DNA of 64,000 bases. It comes from Sphingobacteriales bacterium. GTDB lineage: Bacteria > Bacteroidota > Bacteroidia > Chitinophagales > Chitinophagaceae. The stretch is taken from assembly GCA_004144185.1 (NCBI GenBank), contig SEFP01000001.1, positions 744,001-808,000 on the forward strand. The letters are read 5' to 3'. Under the pieces are notes generated by a model. It was given only the letters and a program-made list of their open reading frames with translations. It searched no databases and was not told the origin of the DNA. Below are positions 1 through 10,100 of this stretch, piece by piece. Position 1 is the stretch's first letter; each line of letters begins with the position of its first letter. Both the position numbers and the translations under genes were made by a program.

Positions 1-201
1 GGTATCAAAGATCCGAATGCGTTAGCCAATATTTACCTCCAAGATCAACTACAGGATTATCTCGGCACCTACACCGTAGCTATCTGCAAACAAAACAACA
101 CGTATAAACTTAAGAAACTGCTTCTGATCGATTCTGCCAACGAAAGCCGTATCCTAGGCCAGCATGAACGTATTCTTTCCGACGGCTGTACTCCAAAGTA
201 A
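1..201 (+). CDS. 3' end of an unidentified protein (partial)
   Basis: The first 66 codons of the window are open in frame 1 and end in TAA at 199-201; the start lies outside. The fragment (GIKDPNALANIYLQDQLQDY at its start) shows no signal sequence, membrane segment or motif that I recognise. It lies 104 bp upstream of a three-gene set that looks like injection-system cargo, on the same strand, so it may belong to the same cluster. I cannot assign a function. Confidence 0.6.
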   Translation, partial: GIKDPNALANIYLQDQLQDYLGTYTVAICKQNNTYKLKKLLLIDSANESRILGQHERILSDGCTPK

Positions 202-305
202 AGGGTGCTCTTGGCACTTAAACAGCTCTGTTCCGAAATCTGCAGGCAACAGTTCTTGGCCCAACCTTTTAGATACCCATTTTTTCCAGAAAAACAGTCT
301 TCTTA

Positions 306-1142
306 GTGAATCTGCTGCCGCCTAAATACCGTCCGCTCGATACGCCGTTGTCGTTTCAGGCCGACATCCGAATTGAGGAGTGGCAGCATGGGCAGTTGCA
401 AACACAGTCGGGCGTTACCTTTTCCCAGACCATTGCCCCCGCGCCCAAACAAGGCTGGGGCGATTACTGTCTGCTCCTGGAGCGGACCGTACCGGAGATT
501 ACGCCTGCCAGCAGCAACCCGGCCGATGAAGTCGTGCTGCTGCTGACCCATCCTTTTTTACAGCTGGAAGTTCTGTTGGATGCCTCCGGAACGCCGCAAA
601 AGCTGCGCAATCAGCAACAGATCTGGCATCGTTGGCAGGACGAAACGTACCCGGCAGTTACTGGTGCTTACAGCGGCGACTGGGTGACCGCTATGGTTCA
701 GCAAACCGAACAAAGCCTGTTGCATCCGGCCCGGACGTTGGATATTGCTCTTTATCACGACTGGATTCTGGCACATTATTTCGCACCTTTTCAGCAGCGT
801 TCCGGAACCGGAAGTCAGCCGTTTCTAAGTTACCTTGCAGGAAGCATTCCGCTGGCATTCCGGGAACAGTGGCATGCCATTCCGGAAGCGGGTGAGCAAG
901 CTCCGGCCCTGAAAGTAACCGGTATACTGGCCAGGCCTCTTCTTCCGGAAGAAACGCGACGGATGCTACCGGAGGCCGTGTGGAAGCAGACTGCTGAGCA
1001 GCCGCTTCTCGCAACCAAGCAGGCTCATTACTGGCTGTCGCCGGAGCGCGGCCTGTGGAATACAGGCTTTGAGTGTACCTACCGGCTGACAGCCGGCGAC
1101 GATTATGAAAAACGCATTGATTTAAAACTGCTGCCGGCTTAA
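306..1142 (+). CDS. Hypothetical cytoplasmic protein, candidate adaptor for the downstream spike effector
   Basis: 278 residues beginning with GTG; no ATG lies nearby in frame. I see no signal peptide or transmembrane segment, so the product should be cytoplasmic. It is rich in Trp, Gln and Pro and carries no family motif that I recognise. Its stop is followed after 8 bp by the start of the DUF4280/PAAR-like effector, so the two are almost certainly co-transcribed. Genes directly before PAAR or VgrG effectors are often loading adaptors or chaperones, and that is the role I infer from position and soluble character only. The coding call is supported by three TTCCGGAA motifs typical of native genes here and by length; function is unknown. 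Confidence 0.7.
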   Translation: MNLLPPKYRPLDTPLSFQADIRIEEWQHGQLQTQSGVTFSQTIAPAPKQGWGDYCLLLERTVPEITPASSNPADEVVLLLTHPFLQLEVLLDASGTPQKLRNQQQIWHRWQDETYPAVTGAYSGDWVTAMVQQTEQSLLHPARTLDIALYHDWILAHYFAPFQQRSGTGSQPFLSYLAGSIPLAFREQWHAIPEAGEQAPALKVTGILARPLLPEETRRMLPEAVWKQTAEQPLLATKQAHYWLSPERGLWNTGFECTYRLTAGDDYEKRIDLKLLPA

Positions 1143-1150
1143 AAACAACT

Positions 1151-4100
1151 GTGTCTATGGGATTTTTAGATTGGTTCCTCGGAGAAGATCCACAAACCAC
1201 CCCTGCAGTCCAGGCCGACGGGGATCCGACGGGTAGCCCTGAAGCGGGTCCTCAGGGCAATTCGTCGGGCAAAGCATCTGCGCCTGCGGTTCCGGAACAG
1301 CCATCCGCCGCAACCGGCGCTTCTTCCAACGGAACCACACCTTCCGGAACGCAGCCAGCAGCTTCTCAAACCAATGACCGTTCGGGAAGCAGCAAAGCCG
1401 ACAAGAAAGAATACCTCGCCTGCCAGGGCGCTATGTGTGTGTGCACGCAGGCCGTATCCCCCTCGCCCGTGCCGCTGCATGTGCTCAGCCAGCAGCAGTA
1501 CTTTATCAACGATCCAGACGGCACGCAAAAACTCATTGCAACGACCAAAGAGCAGGACATTACGGCGCTCAACTTTGCCCTTTGTAAGTTTCCCAATCCG
1601 AATAACCCCAAGCCTTGTCAGCCCAAGCTGATCTGGAAAGACTTTTACAAAGACGTACAGCTGCCGGGCGGTGCCCATCCGCTGACCGAAAAAAGTACGG
1701 CTACCTGTACCACCGGTACCGGCAAGGTATCATTTCAGCAATACGGGCAGCAGAGTGCGGTGACGGCAGCGGATGTAAAATCGGCTAACAGTACTGCCTG
1801 GAGTGCCGCCAACCCGGCTGCATCGCTCGCCGATGTGGAACTGGTGGAAGACCCCGGCACCGACGAGAAAGGCGTGGGCGTCGTCAGCATTCAGCCGCTC
1901 ACCGAAGGCCCTTACCCGGTAGGCGGACCCGTAGGTTTTAAAGCAACCAAGTTTTCCAAAGCCGCTCCCACACCCGCCGAGCTTAAAGGCATTAACTGGC
2001 TGGTGTACGACGCCAATGGCGTACCCGCAGGCATTGCAGCGGATGGTGGACCACAGACCACCGTTCTGTTCCGGAAAGCAGGCACCTACACAGTAGAAGC
2101 CTATGGCGGCAGTCCGGGTGCCAACAGTGCCAACGCCAAGACACAGAAAGCAAGTGCTACCACACGGATTGTAATCGAAGAAAACCGGCTTTCCGGAATA
2201 AGCTCGGCTGGCGGCAATAAGGATACCCATCGGTACCAGCAACCAGCAGTCTACACGCTCAAAACCTTGTTTCCGGTGGATACCCAGCCCCTGGGAGGCG
2301 GTGCCGATTTAACTGCAACCCAATGGGAGGTCGTGAAAAAAGGCGGCACCGGTACGCCATCTGTTACGGGTGTAGGTACCAGTGCAACCATTACCTGCAA
2401 TGGTCCCTGTGACTATGTAGTGATCGCGCGGGTGGGCAGCAGCAGTCAGCAAAGTGCTTTGATGCATGCAGTGTCTAACCGGGTTCAGTCCGTCAGCGTC
2501 AGTAAAGACAGTTGTAAAGCAGGGGAAGCGGTAACGGTCAAAGCAACCTTCAAGCTGGAACCAGCGCTTCCGGACGAATTGGCGTCTCTGCGGTGGAAAT
2601 GCGTAGACGCCAACGGCACCGAGCATCCCAATGCAGTGCTGCAGGGCAGTGCCCAGATTCAATCCAAGCTGAGTACGCCGGGGCAATACACTTTCTATGC
2701 GTTTATCAAATCACCGTCTCAGGACGTAAAGGCTACGTTGACCGTAACAGAGCCGAAACTAACGAAGGCACAATGGGTGTATCCCGATCATGAAACGCCT
2801 AAAACGGTTACCGGTTGGGAGGAGAAAAATACCATTGCGCTTACGTTTGCCGCAGCGGAGAACACCGAAGTGGCTCTGCATGTAGGCGTATTCCGGAACG
2901 GGGCCTGGCAGGAGATTATGAAACCTACGACGTTTGCCGTTCCGGAAAATAATCAGTCGTTCCGTGCATTCACGCTCACTAAAGCGGCCTTTAAGGATAA
3001 AATTCAGAACAACGATCTGCTGGGCGTTATGCTAAAAGCGTCCGGTTCCGGAACCCTGGGCAACAGTGGCGTCTGGGTACCACAGCAGAAACTGAAAGTA
3101 GCCACCGATGAACGCCTGACCGGAATTGAATTTTACAAAGACGGCAAGCGGGTTAACACGGCTTCATATGGCGACAAGCTTCGGGTGCGGGTGTATGGCC
3201 GCAACCTCAGTGCCGGCAAAGACGGGGTCACGGTGAAAATCTACCGCGTGGAGAAGCGGGGCGGCTTTGACAATCTGCGGGCCGATACCCAGATGGGCGG
3301 TACCGAAAAAGTGGTGATCGGAGAAAACGGCTACGGTGAGTTTGACTTTACACTCGACGCAGCCAAGGCTGAAGGGTATCAGGAGCCGGTGCATACGTTT
3401 TACGCCTGGATTGAGGAAAATGAATACTTCGGCGAACAGGAACTGAAAGTAGGTGCCGACGGCAAAATGCTGTTTGTGCAAAAGCCTGTCAAAGGCGCTA
3501 AAACCAATACCTCTAAGGCTGGCGTAGACCGGAAAGATGCAGATGAATATCCGGACAATAAATGCCCGAACTGCAACAAAGACATTACTTCGGCGGATCT
3601 GAAAACGGTCTTTCCGGATGCGACTTCAGACAAGCTTCAGGTGGTAGCCGATACCTACAACAAGTATATGCGTATCCTGGGTATGAATACCTGCTGGAAC
3701 AAAGCGCACTTCTTTGCACAAGCCCAGGTAGAATCCGGAAGTGCCCTCGCGCTGAAGAACGGGGAAGGGTTTAATTACTACTGGGAAGCACTGATTTCCA
3801 CCTTTGGCGCGTTCCAAAGCAAAGACGGACGTGTCAAAGCGAAAGAACTGGGTCGGGCTGTAAGAAGTCCCAAAGATCATGGGTACGAGGCGGTTTCACT
3901 TGAAAACCAAAAGAACATCGCCAACTATGCCTACGCGCCACCCGCTAAAAAAGCCAAGGAGCTGGGTAACACAGAACCAAACGATGGCTGGGATTACCGG
4001 GGTCGCGGCCTGATCCAGGTAACCGGGAAAGGGTTCTACACCTATTGCAACCCGTATACCCTCAAGTACACCCAGGTCGATGTCGTAAAGACTCCGGACG

Positions 4101-4843
4101 AAGTGGGCAACAACCTGGAAATCGCCGTAGCCAGCGGGATGATCTTCTTTAAATGGAAAGGCATTAACCGGGTTGCAAACGGCACCAAAAACGTAAAAGG
4201 CAAAATTTGCCCGCTCGTTGGGAAAGATGTGGTCGTAGGCGGGGTCTCCAAAAACCACCAGCCCAAGCAGGATGCGTTCGACAAGGTTACGTCTAAAACG
4301 TTCAAGGTAGACGAGTGTCTGTTTGCAAAAGCGAAAGACAGCGGCGGTGGTATCGACAACGGCGTAACCCTTCACTTCGATGGCCAGACGGCGGATGAGA
4401 ATGCGCTTTCTACCAAAACCAAGAATATCCTGAAAGAAGTAGGTAAAGAATCCGGGAATATGGACATCCACATTACCAGCACCGCCCGGACCCCATATGA
4501 TCAGGCGCGTATTATGTATGGCAACCTGGAGAAAACAAGCGTAGCCACCCAAAAGGGTATTTACCGGAACCCGGGCGATCAGGTCATTGACACCTATGCG
4601 GCTTCCAAGAAGGATGGAAAAACAAAAGCGGAAACCATATCTGCTATGGAAGCCAAGATTAAGGAGCTGGGTCCGGATACCGTTTCCAAACACCTGGCAG
4701 ATCCGTCGGTGATGAACACCTTCGATGTTGACTTTGGCCAGCTTACCAACAGCAGCAAGTTCAAAACTACCATGAGTGCACGGTCGGAACTGGATAAGAT
4801 TCTGGTCGAGAACGGCTGTTACCACATTCAGATCAATCAATAA
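1151..4843 (+). CDS. DUF4280 PAAR-like spike protein with GH19-like and M15-like peptidoglycan hydrolase domains
   Basis: 1230 residues from GTG at 1151; ATG at 1157 is an equally good start. There is no signal peptide. After a low-complexity Pro/Ser/Ala linker (about 15-85) comes a cysteine-rich DUF4280 domain (about 88-202, starting CQGAMCVC with C91, C96, C98), the PAAR-like spike-tip family of contractile injection systems. Residues about 240-790 look like successive Ig-like beta domains. From C805 a GH19 chitinase/lysozyme-like domain follows, with a probable catalytic Glu at 861 (AQVESG) and the typical GRGLIQVTG segment at 951. The last 150 residues resemble M15 zinc D,D/L,D-peptidases: STARTPYDQ at 1110-1118, a DVD pair at 1192-1194 and a terminal YHIQ with H1225. 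Inferred role: effector cutting both glycan and peptide bonds of a rival's wall. The following lipoprotein gene starts 3 bp after the stop. Domain identities are read by eye. Confidence 0.82.
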   Translation: MSMGFLDWFLGEDPQTTPAVQADGDPTGSPEAGPQGNSSGKASAPAVPEQPSAATGASSNGTTPSGTQPAASQTNDRSGSSKADKKEYLACQGAMCVCTQAVSPSPVPLHVLSQQQYFINDPDGTQKLIATTKEQDITALNFALCKFPNPNNPKPCQPKLIWKDFYKDVQLPGGAHPLTEKSTATCTTGTGKVSFQQYGQQSAVTAADVKSANSTAWSAANPAASLADVELVEDPGTDEKGVGVVSIQPLTEGPYPVGGPVGFKATKFSKAAPTPAELKGINWLVYDANGVPAGIAADGGPQTTVLFRKAGTYTVEAYGGSPGANSANAKTQKASATTRIVIEENRLSGISSAGGNKDTHRYQQPAVYTLKTLFPVDTQPLGGGADLTATQWEVVKKGGTGTPSVTGVGTSATITCNGPCDYVVIARVGSSSQQSALMHAVSNRVQSVSVSKDSCKAGEAVTVKATFKLEPALPDELASLRWKCVDANGTEHPNAVLQGSAQIQSKLSTPGQYTFYAFIKSPSQDVKATLTVTEPKLTKAQWVYPDHETPKTVTGWEEKNTIALTFAAAENTEVALHVGVFRNGAWQEIMKPTTFAVPENNQSFRAFTLTKAAFKDKIQNNDLLGVMLKASGSGTLGNSGVWVPQQKLKVATDERLTGIEFYKDGKRVNTASYGDKLRVRVYGRNLSAGKDGVTVKIYRVEKRGGFDNLRADTQMGGTEKVVIGENGYGEFDFTLDAAKAEGYQEPVHTFYAWIEENEYFGEQELKVGADGKMLFVQKPVKGAKTNTSKAGVDRKDADEYPDNKCPNCNKDITSADLKTVFPDATSDKLQVVADTYNKYMRILGMNTCWNKAHFFAQAQVESGSALALKNGEGFNYYWEALISTFGAFQSKDGRVKAKELGRAVRSPKDHGYEAVSLENQKNIANYAYAPPAKKAKELGNTEPNDGWDYRGRGLIQVTGKGFYTYCNPYTLKYTQVDVVKTPDEVGNNLEIAVASGMIFFKWKGINRVANGTKNVKGKICPLVGKDVVVGGVSKNHQPKQDAFDKVTSKTFKVDECLFAKAKDSGGGIDNGVTLHFDGQTADENALSTKTKNILKEVGKESGNMDIHITSTARTPYDQARIMYGNLEKTSVATQKGIYRNPGDQVIDTYAASKKDGKTKAETISAMEAKIKELGPDTVSKHLADPSVMNTFDVDFGQLTNSSKFKTTMSARSELDKILVENGCYHIQINQ

Positions 4844-4846
4844 CGC

Positions 4847-5806
4847 ATGAAGTTGCTTTTGTTTACTACGGCCCTTGCGTTCACAATCTTTGCTTGTCAG
4901 ACGCCCAGCGAAGCCAGCCGCCCCACCCAGGCGAATAGCCAGCAAAACAGTCCGGCAGGGACTCCGGTGCAGGTTCGTTCGCCCAGTGCCGTTTTTATTA
5001 CGCTATCGCCTGACCGGATCGAGAAGCTTAAAAAACAAGCCGCTTCCGAAGACGATTTTTACACCGAGGCCGACGATGCCAATGCGTATTATTCCGGAAG
5101 CTACGAATTGCTGGAGCAGCGTGGCATTCCAATCGTGCATGTAAGCGACACCAGTCTGCTTCAATTCGGCAACCAGTTTTTCATCCGGCCAGACACTCTC
5201 AACCCCTGGAGCGTAGTGTACTTTACGGCCGGCAAGGCACCCCTGATTGTAGCTCCTGTGGATCTGGAGAAGAGACTGGATTATTTCGGAGGCACCCACG
5301 CAGTGCGCACCCAAAACAGCCAGGATATCTATGAACTAAAAGCCATCAAAACAACCGATCTAAACAGCGATGGCATCGCCGATACGATTGCAGTATACCA
5401 GACCAGCTGGACAGAGCCGGTGGCTCCAACCGATTACCTGCACGCCAAAGTAGTGGTCCGGCTTAGCAGTCAGCCGCGGGGACCGTTTCAAACACTGGTC
5501 AATGACCGGATTATTGAGGATTACGTTCCGGAAAACACGGCCGTTGGGTTTTCTGAGTTGCAGGTCAAAGGCGCGTACTTTACGATTGAGCAGGTCAATT
5601 CCGGAAATGGTATAACGGTTCAGGTATACACCACCTTCAAATGGGACGAACGTCAAAAAGCCTTGCTGTTGCATCGGCACACCACGATTACCAATCAGCA
5701 TCAGGGCCAAGATGCCGGAGCCGATTTGCGTACCGACTATACCCCTCAATCGTTTGGCCGCGTCGGTTTTGAAGCCTATGATCCCAAACGCTTACCGAAG
5801 CCCTAA
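4847..5806 (+). CDS. Lipoprotein, candidate periplasmic immunity protein for the spike effector
   Basis: 319 residues. The N-terminus is a lipoprotein signal with hydrophobic core and lipobox FAC at 15-17 (Cys17 lipidated), so the mature protein should be anchored facing the periplasm or on the surface. The start lies 3 bp after the effector stop, which implies translational coupling. A DxNxDG calcium-binding-like loop (DLNSDG, from D171) resembles those of FG-GAP or dockerin-type folds. I do not recognise the family. Peptidoglycan-degrading effectors are normally neutralised in the periplasm by the product of the next gene, and position plus location fit that role; this is inference. It could alternatively be an accessory surface lipoprotein. 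Confidence 0.75.
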   Translation: MKLLLFTTALAFTIFACQTPSEASRPTQANSQQNSPAGTPVQVRSPSAVFITLSPDRIEKLKKQAASEDDFYTEADDANAYYSGSYELLEQRGIPIVHVSDTSLLQFGNQFFIRPDTLNPWSVVYFTAGKAPLIVAPVDLEKRLDYFGGTHAVRTQNSQDIYELKAIKTTDLNSDGIADTIAVYQTSWTEPVAPTDYLHAKVVVRLSSQPRGPFQTLVNDRIIEDYVPENTAVGFSELQVKGAYFTIEQVNSGNGITVQVYTTFKWDERQKALLLHRHTTITNQHQGQDAGADLRTDYTPQSFGRVGFEAYDPKRLPKP

Positions 5807-6011
5807 TTTCAATCAAACACATCTTCCGAATCACAGGAGGCTTCTCAACTCCGGCAAATCGCATGAAGAGCATCTTAGATTGCTTTCCCGCAATAGCCAG
5901 CTGCTTCTACGTTTACTCGTCTCTATCCTTCATACACAATCCTTGTTTTTCAGGTTCCGGAAGCATTTATTCCGGAAGGCATCGGTAGACGTACGTTCAA
6001 GGACTGAAACC

Positions 6012-6019
6012 TACCTTTG
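6012..6019 (+). promoter_or_regulatory. -7 box of the mdh promoter
   Basis: TACCTTTG matches the Bacteroidota -7 consensus TAnnTTTG and lies 32 bp before the mdh ATG. No clear -33 TTG is seen. The 245 bp between 5807 and 6051 hold no other gene; they contain two TTCCGGAA sites at 5955 and 5970. Confidence 0.5.
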
Positions 6020-6051
6020 CGCCACTTCAAATCACCCTTTATTTCAGCTGT

Positions 6052-6987
6052 ATGAAAATCACCGTTGTAGGCGCCGGCGCCGTAGGCGCAACCTGTGCCG
6101 ATAATATTGTTCGCAAAGAACTGTGCACCGAACTGGTACTGGTCGACATCAAAGAAGGTTTTGCCGAAGGCAAAGCACTTGATCTGACGCAGACGGCCTC
6201 CCTGCTGGGCTTTGACACTAAAATCACAGGCTCTACCAATGACTACGCCAAAACGGCCAACTCGGATGTCTGTGTGATCACCTCCGGCATTCCACGGAAG
6301 CCGGGTATGACCCGCGAAGAGTTGATCGGCACCAACGCCAAGATTGTGGAAGGCGTGGCCAAAAGCCTGCTGGAGCATTCTCCTAACACGATCCTCGTAG
6401 TGATTTCCAACCCGATGGATACCATGACCTACCTGACGCTGAAAGCGACTGGTCTGCCGAAGCACCGCGTGATCGGTATGGGTGGCATCCTCGATTCGTC
6501 CCGTTTCAAAACGTATCTGCAACAGGCGATCGGCTGCTCGCAACACGACCTGCAGGCTACCGTCATCGGCGGCCACGGCGATACGACCATGATTCCGCTG
6601 ACACGTCTGGCAACGGTACAGGGCGTACCGGTATCCGATATGCTCGATGCCGAAGCCTTGAAGAAAGTAGCTGCCGACACGATGGTAGGCGGCGCAACCC
6701 TGACCAAATTCCTGGGTACGTCTGCCTGGTATGCACCAGGTGCTGCCGGAGCCGCACTGGTGGAAAGCATCGTGCGCGATGAGAAAAAAGTATTCCCGTG
6801 CTGCGTAGCCCTCGAAGGTGAATACGGCCAGCAGGACATCTGCCTGGGGGTACCAGTCGTGATTGGCAAAAACGGTTGGGAGCGCATCGTAGACCTGAAA
6901 CTGAACGACGAGGAAAAAGCACTGTTCCAGAAAAGTGCGGATGCCGTTCGTAATATGAACGAAGTCCTGAGCGAAGCCACCGCTTAA
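6052..6987 (+). CDS. mdh: Malate dehydrogenase
   Basis: 311 residues, the usual length for LDH-like bacterial malate dehydrogenases. It interconverts malate and oxaloacetate with NAD in the TCA cycle, in the cytoplasm. The dinucleotide-binding GAGAVGA lies at 8-14, the mobile-loop substrate arginines are in GIPRKPGMTREE, NPMDTMTY follows, and the catalytic histidine is H175 in GGHGDTTM. Methionine and threonine around NPMDTMT fit malate rather than lactate specificity. The gene stands alone: its own -7 box is upstream and a hairpin terminator follows at 7009. Unusually for this window it contains no TTCCGGAA motif inside the coding sequence. Confidence 0.96.
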   Translation: MKITVVGAGAVGATCADNIVRKELCTELVLVDIKEGFAEGKALDLTQTASLLGFDTKITGSTNDYAKTANSDVCVITSGIPRKPGMTREELIGTNAKIVEGVAKSLLEHSPNTILVVISNPMDTMTYLTLKATGLPKHRVIGMGGILDSSRFKTYLQQAIGCSQHDLQATVIGGHGDTTMIPLTRLATVQGVPVSDMLDAEALKKVAADTMVGGATLTKFLGTSAWYAPGAAGAALVESIVRDEKKVFPCCVALEGEYGQQDICLGVPVVIGKNGWERIVDLKLNDEEKALFQKSADAVRNMNEVLSEATA

Positions 6988-7008
6988 GGCCTCCTGATTT
7001 TTTATAGG

Positions 7009-7042
7009 GTCCGGAATGGTTTGAAACCATTCCGGACTTTTT
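7009..7042 (+). terminator. Rho-independent terminator of mdh, stem built on TTCCGGA
   Basis: A 14-bp perfect inverted repeat (7009-7022 with 7024-7037) is followed by TTTTT. Both arms contain the core TCCGGAAT/ATTCCGGA, so the dispersed palindrome of this genome is used in opposite halves of the stem. Confidence 0.85.
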
Positions 7043-7122
7043 AGTTGCGGCCTCTCCACGCGTTCATTCCGGAAAATAACCAAACCGGTTTGCTGCGCCA
7101 CCCTTCCGATAGGTCTCAGGCC

Positions 7123-7130
7123 TACTTTTG
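7123..7130 (+). promoter_or_regulatory. -7 box of the helicase-nuclease promoter
   Basis: TACTTTTG fits TAnnTTTG. Transcription would begin near 7137, which rules out the in-frame start at 7045 and supports the ATG at 7165. Confidence 0.55.
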
Positions 7131-7164
7131 CAGTCCTCCCTCCCTACTTCCCCCTCCGATATCG

Positions 7165-10100
7165 ATGAACATTGAGAAAAAGACCCTTGCGGAGCTGCAA
7201 AAAAGACTGAAAACCGGCAACCGGCGCGGGGTTCACCTGAACGCGATTCCCGGTCGCTCTTCCTATAAATTCGACTTCGGCAACCTGCGGGCGCTTACAC
7301 CCGACGTACCCGATCGTTTTTTTGAGCTGTTGCTCACCCACTCCAGCTTTAGTTTTCTGGTGAGCTGGAAAGATCTTCAGCAGGATCTGTCAGGTCTGGC
7401 GCCGGAACAGCGCGTGCAATTACAACGCATTGCGCACGCTCTTGAAAGCATTATCAACCAGGCCGATGCCATTGAAGCTGAAAAAGGCATCAACACCCTG
7501 GCAATCGGCTACCCGCTGCTGGTGCGCCGCGATGCCACCGATGGCAAGATCACGGTCGCGCCCATTCTGATCTGGCACCTTCACGCCACCCGGACCAACG
7601 ATCTCAACACCTGGCGTTTTTCCCGCAAAGCCGATGATGCCGTCTACGTGAACGAAGTGTTGGTCAATCACCTGCAGGCCGACTGCGGCATCCGGATCGA
7701 AACGCTTCCGGAAGAAGCGCTGTCCGATGGCGTAGTCGATGCAACCGAAGTCCAGAAAGTAGTTTCCGGAATCCTGAGCAAGCTGAATACCGGCGCTAAA
7801 TGGCCGGTCGGTCCACTGCCGCCCTTGCAGTCTATTCAGTCGAAAGAATCGTATGAGGCCCTGATTGGCAACGCGACCAATGCGTTTGTAGACTACAGCG
7901 CGGTGCTGTCGCTTTTCGAAGTCCAGAAGCAAAATATCATTGCCGAATACGACGCGTTACTGGGGGAAGAATCCCTGCAGGCCACGCTTGAAACAACGGG
8001 TTCCGGAAGTTCCTTCCAGCCTTTGTCAGCCATTCCGACCGATCCGTCGCAGCAAAGCATTTTGCACGCCCTTTCCGGAACGCAGCATCTGCTGATCCAG
8101 GGTCCGCCCGGTACCGGCAAAAGCCAGACGCTAACGGCCCTGCTGGTGAACGCCCTGGAAAGCGGCAAAAAAGTCCTTGTAGTCTGCGAAAAGCAAACGG
8201 CTCTGACCGTATTGCAAAACAGTCTGCAACAGGCCGGACTGGGCGACAGCCTGATCCTGATCCGCGACGCCTTGCGCGATCGTAAAACGGTGGTCGACAT
8301 CGTTCGCAACCGCTATGAGGCCTGGGAGAAAAAAGATGCTGCAACCCTGCCTTTTTCCGGTCATGCCTATCAGGTCGCGCTGGATAAAAGCACCGAGGCG
8401 ATTCAGGCCGTCAATACCGCACACCGCAGCCTGGCCCGACCGGTTTTACCGGGTCAAAACTGGACCGCCAGTGTAGGGGCTCTGCTACGGGCCAACCGGC
8501 AGCCGACGAACCATCCGGAAGCGCTTCAGAATCTTCCGGAAGATTTATTTCCCACCGAGGAATCCGGCTTGTTACGACTGCTGGACACGTTGCGGGAGGG
8601 CGAGGCAAAAGCCCGCAATCTTCAAACGATCCGGCCCGCGTTCTTTCAGGAGTCCGCACTTGAAGGAACATCCTTTTACGAGGTCGAGCAGGAACTCCGG
8701 CGCTACCTTACGGCCTTGCGGTATACCCTTACCGGCCTCCGGCAAGACCTGGAAGCGTATCGTCTGCACTTCACAGCGTCCCGGACGCAGCAACTGGAAC
8801 TGCTGCTGACCAACAGCGCTGCGGCGGCTGACGCCATCGGGCGACAAGAACAATCCCTCCGGCAGGCCATCGCACAGGTTTCGCAGGACTACCAGCAACT
8901 CCGGCAACAAGACGTTGAAGTTCAATCGGCAGGCATCCGCGCTCTGGTTCAGGAAATTGAAAGCATTCTGGCGGCCGAACCGGACCACCGGGAACTGCTG
9001 AATCCGGAAGCGACGCAAGGGTTTGGATTTAAGCTGGCGTCGATGTTCTCTGCCGGAAAAAAACATATCCGCGAGCAACAGGAACGCATCCAGGCAGCAA
9101 GCGAACAGATTTCCCAGGCGTTGCGCCAGAGCCCAGATTTTTCAGCGGTCGACTTTTCCGGAACCATCAGCGCCTACCCGGCGACGCTTCATCAGCTACT
9201 GGCTGACTTAGTTCAAACGGCACAGCACATTCCGCAGCAAACTTTGCAGGAGCTGGATCGGGCGGGCGTACCCAACCTAGCCACTAATGCACTGGCAGCG
9301 AATCGGGGAACGTTCCAACAGCTTAAACAAGCGCTCACCAGCCGGTTGCCGGTTGCAGAGGCCGAGCGTCTGACAGCGCAGCTGGAAACCGCGCACATTA
9401 CGTTTGTCGAGGCGTATCAGGCGTTGAAGCAGGCCGTTGAGGCCTTGTCAGCAGCCAACCCGCAGTATGATTACCGGACCTACATTCAATCAACAGATAC
9501 CGCTACGCTCCTGAACGCAGTCGCTTCGATTCCGGAACAGGTAACAGCCGACCGCGCCCGTATAGCGGATCAGGTGCGCGGAGAATGGCTGGCAACCGAT
9601 CTGTTGCACCATCCATCACCGCAGGTTGCCGGTCCGGCCTACGAACGGGCGCAGCTTTCCTTTAAAGCAGCGGTTCAGCAACTGGCTACAGACAACCGAA
9701 CCATCTGGCCGGTTGAAGCAACGCATCAGGATACTTTTGTAACGGCCCTGCAAACGCTGACCGATCGTATCGCACAGGTGCTGGATGTTGAACTGGATGA
9801 TCTGGAACGCCGTTATAACTGGTTGCAGTTTTTCCGGACGGTAGCGGCACCGGTTCAGACGTTGTTGAAAACCCTGTTGCCTCTTGAAGGCGACTGGGCA
9901 GCGATTTTCCGGAAAGAATACCTGCAACGGCTGCTGCGCCGGACGTTTAACGCAGCCATTCCGACCAGCGAAGACGCGCTTTCCAAAGTACGGGAAGGGC
10001 TTCAGTCCGTTCAGTCGCACCAGTTGCCGGTTGTTCAGCACCGGTTGCATCAAACCCGGCAGGCCGCATTCGATATCTTCCAGACGACGCATCCGGATGC

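Noticed and set aside
7045-7164. A 40-residue N-terminal extension of the helicase from the ATG at 7045.
   Set aside because: A TAnnTTTG promoter box at 7123 lies inside it and the residues are unrelated to the domain that starts at 7165.
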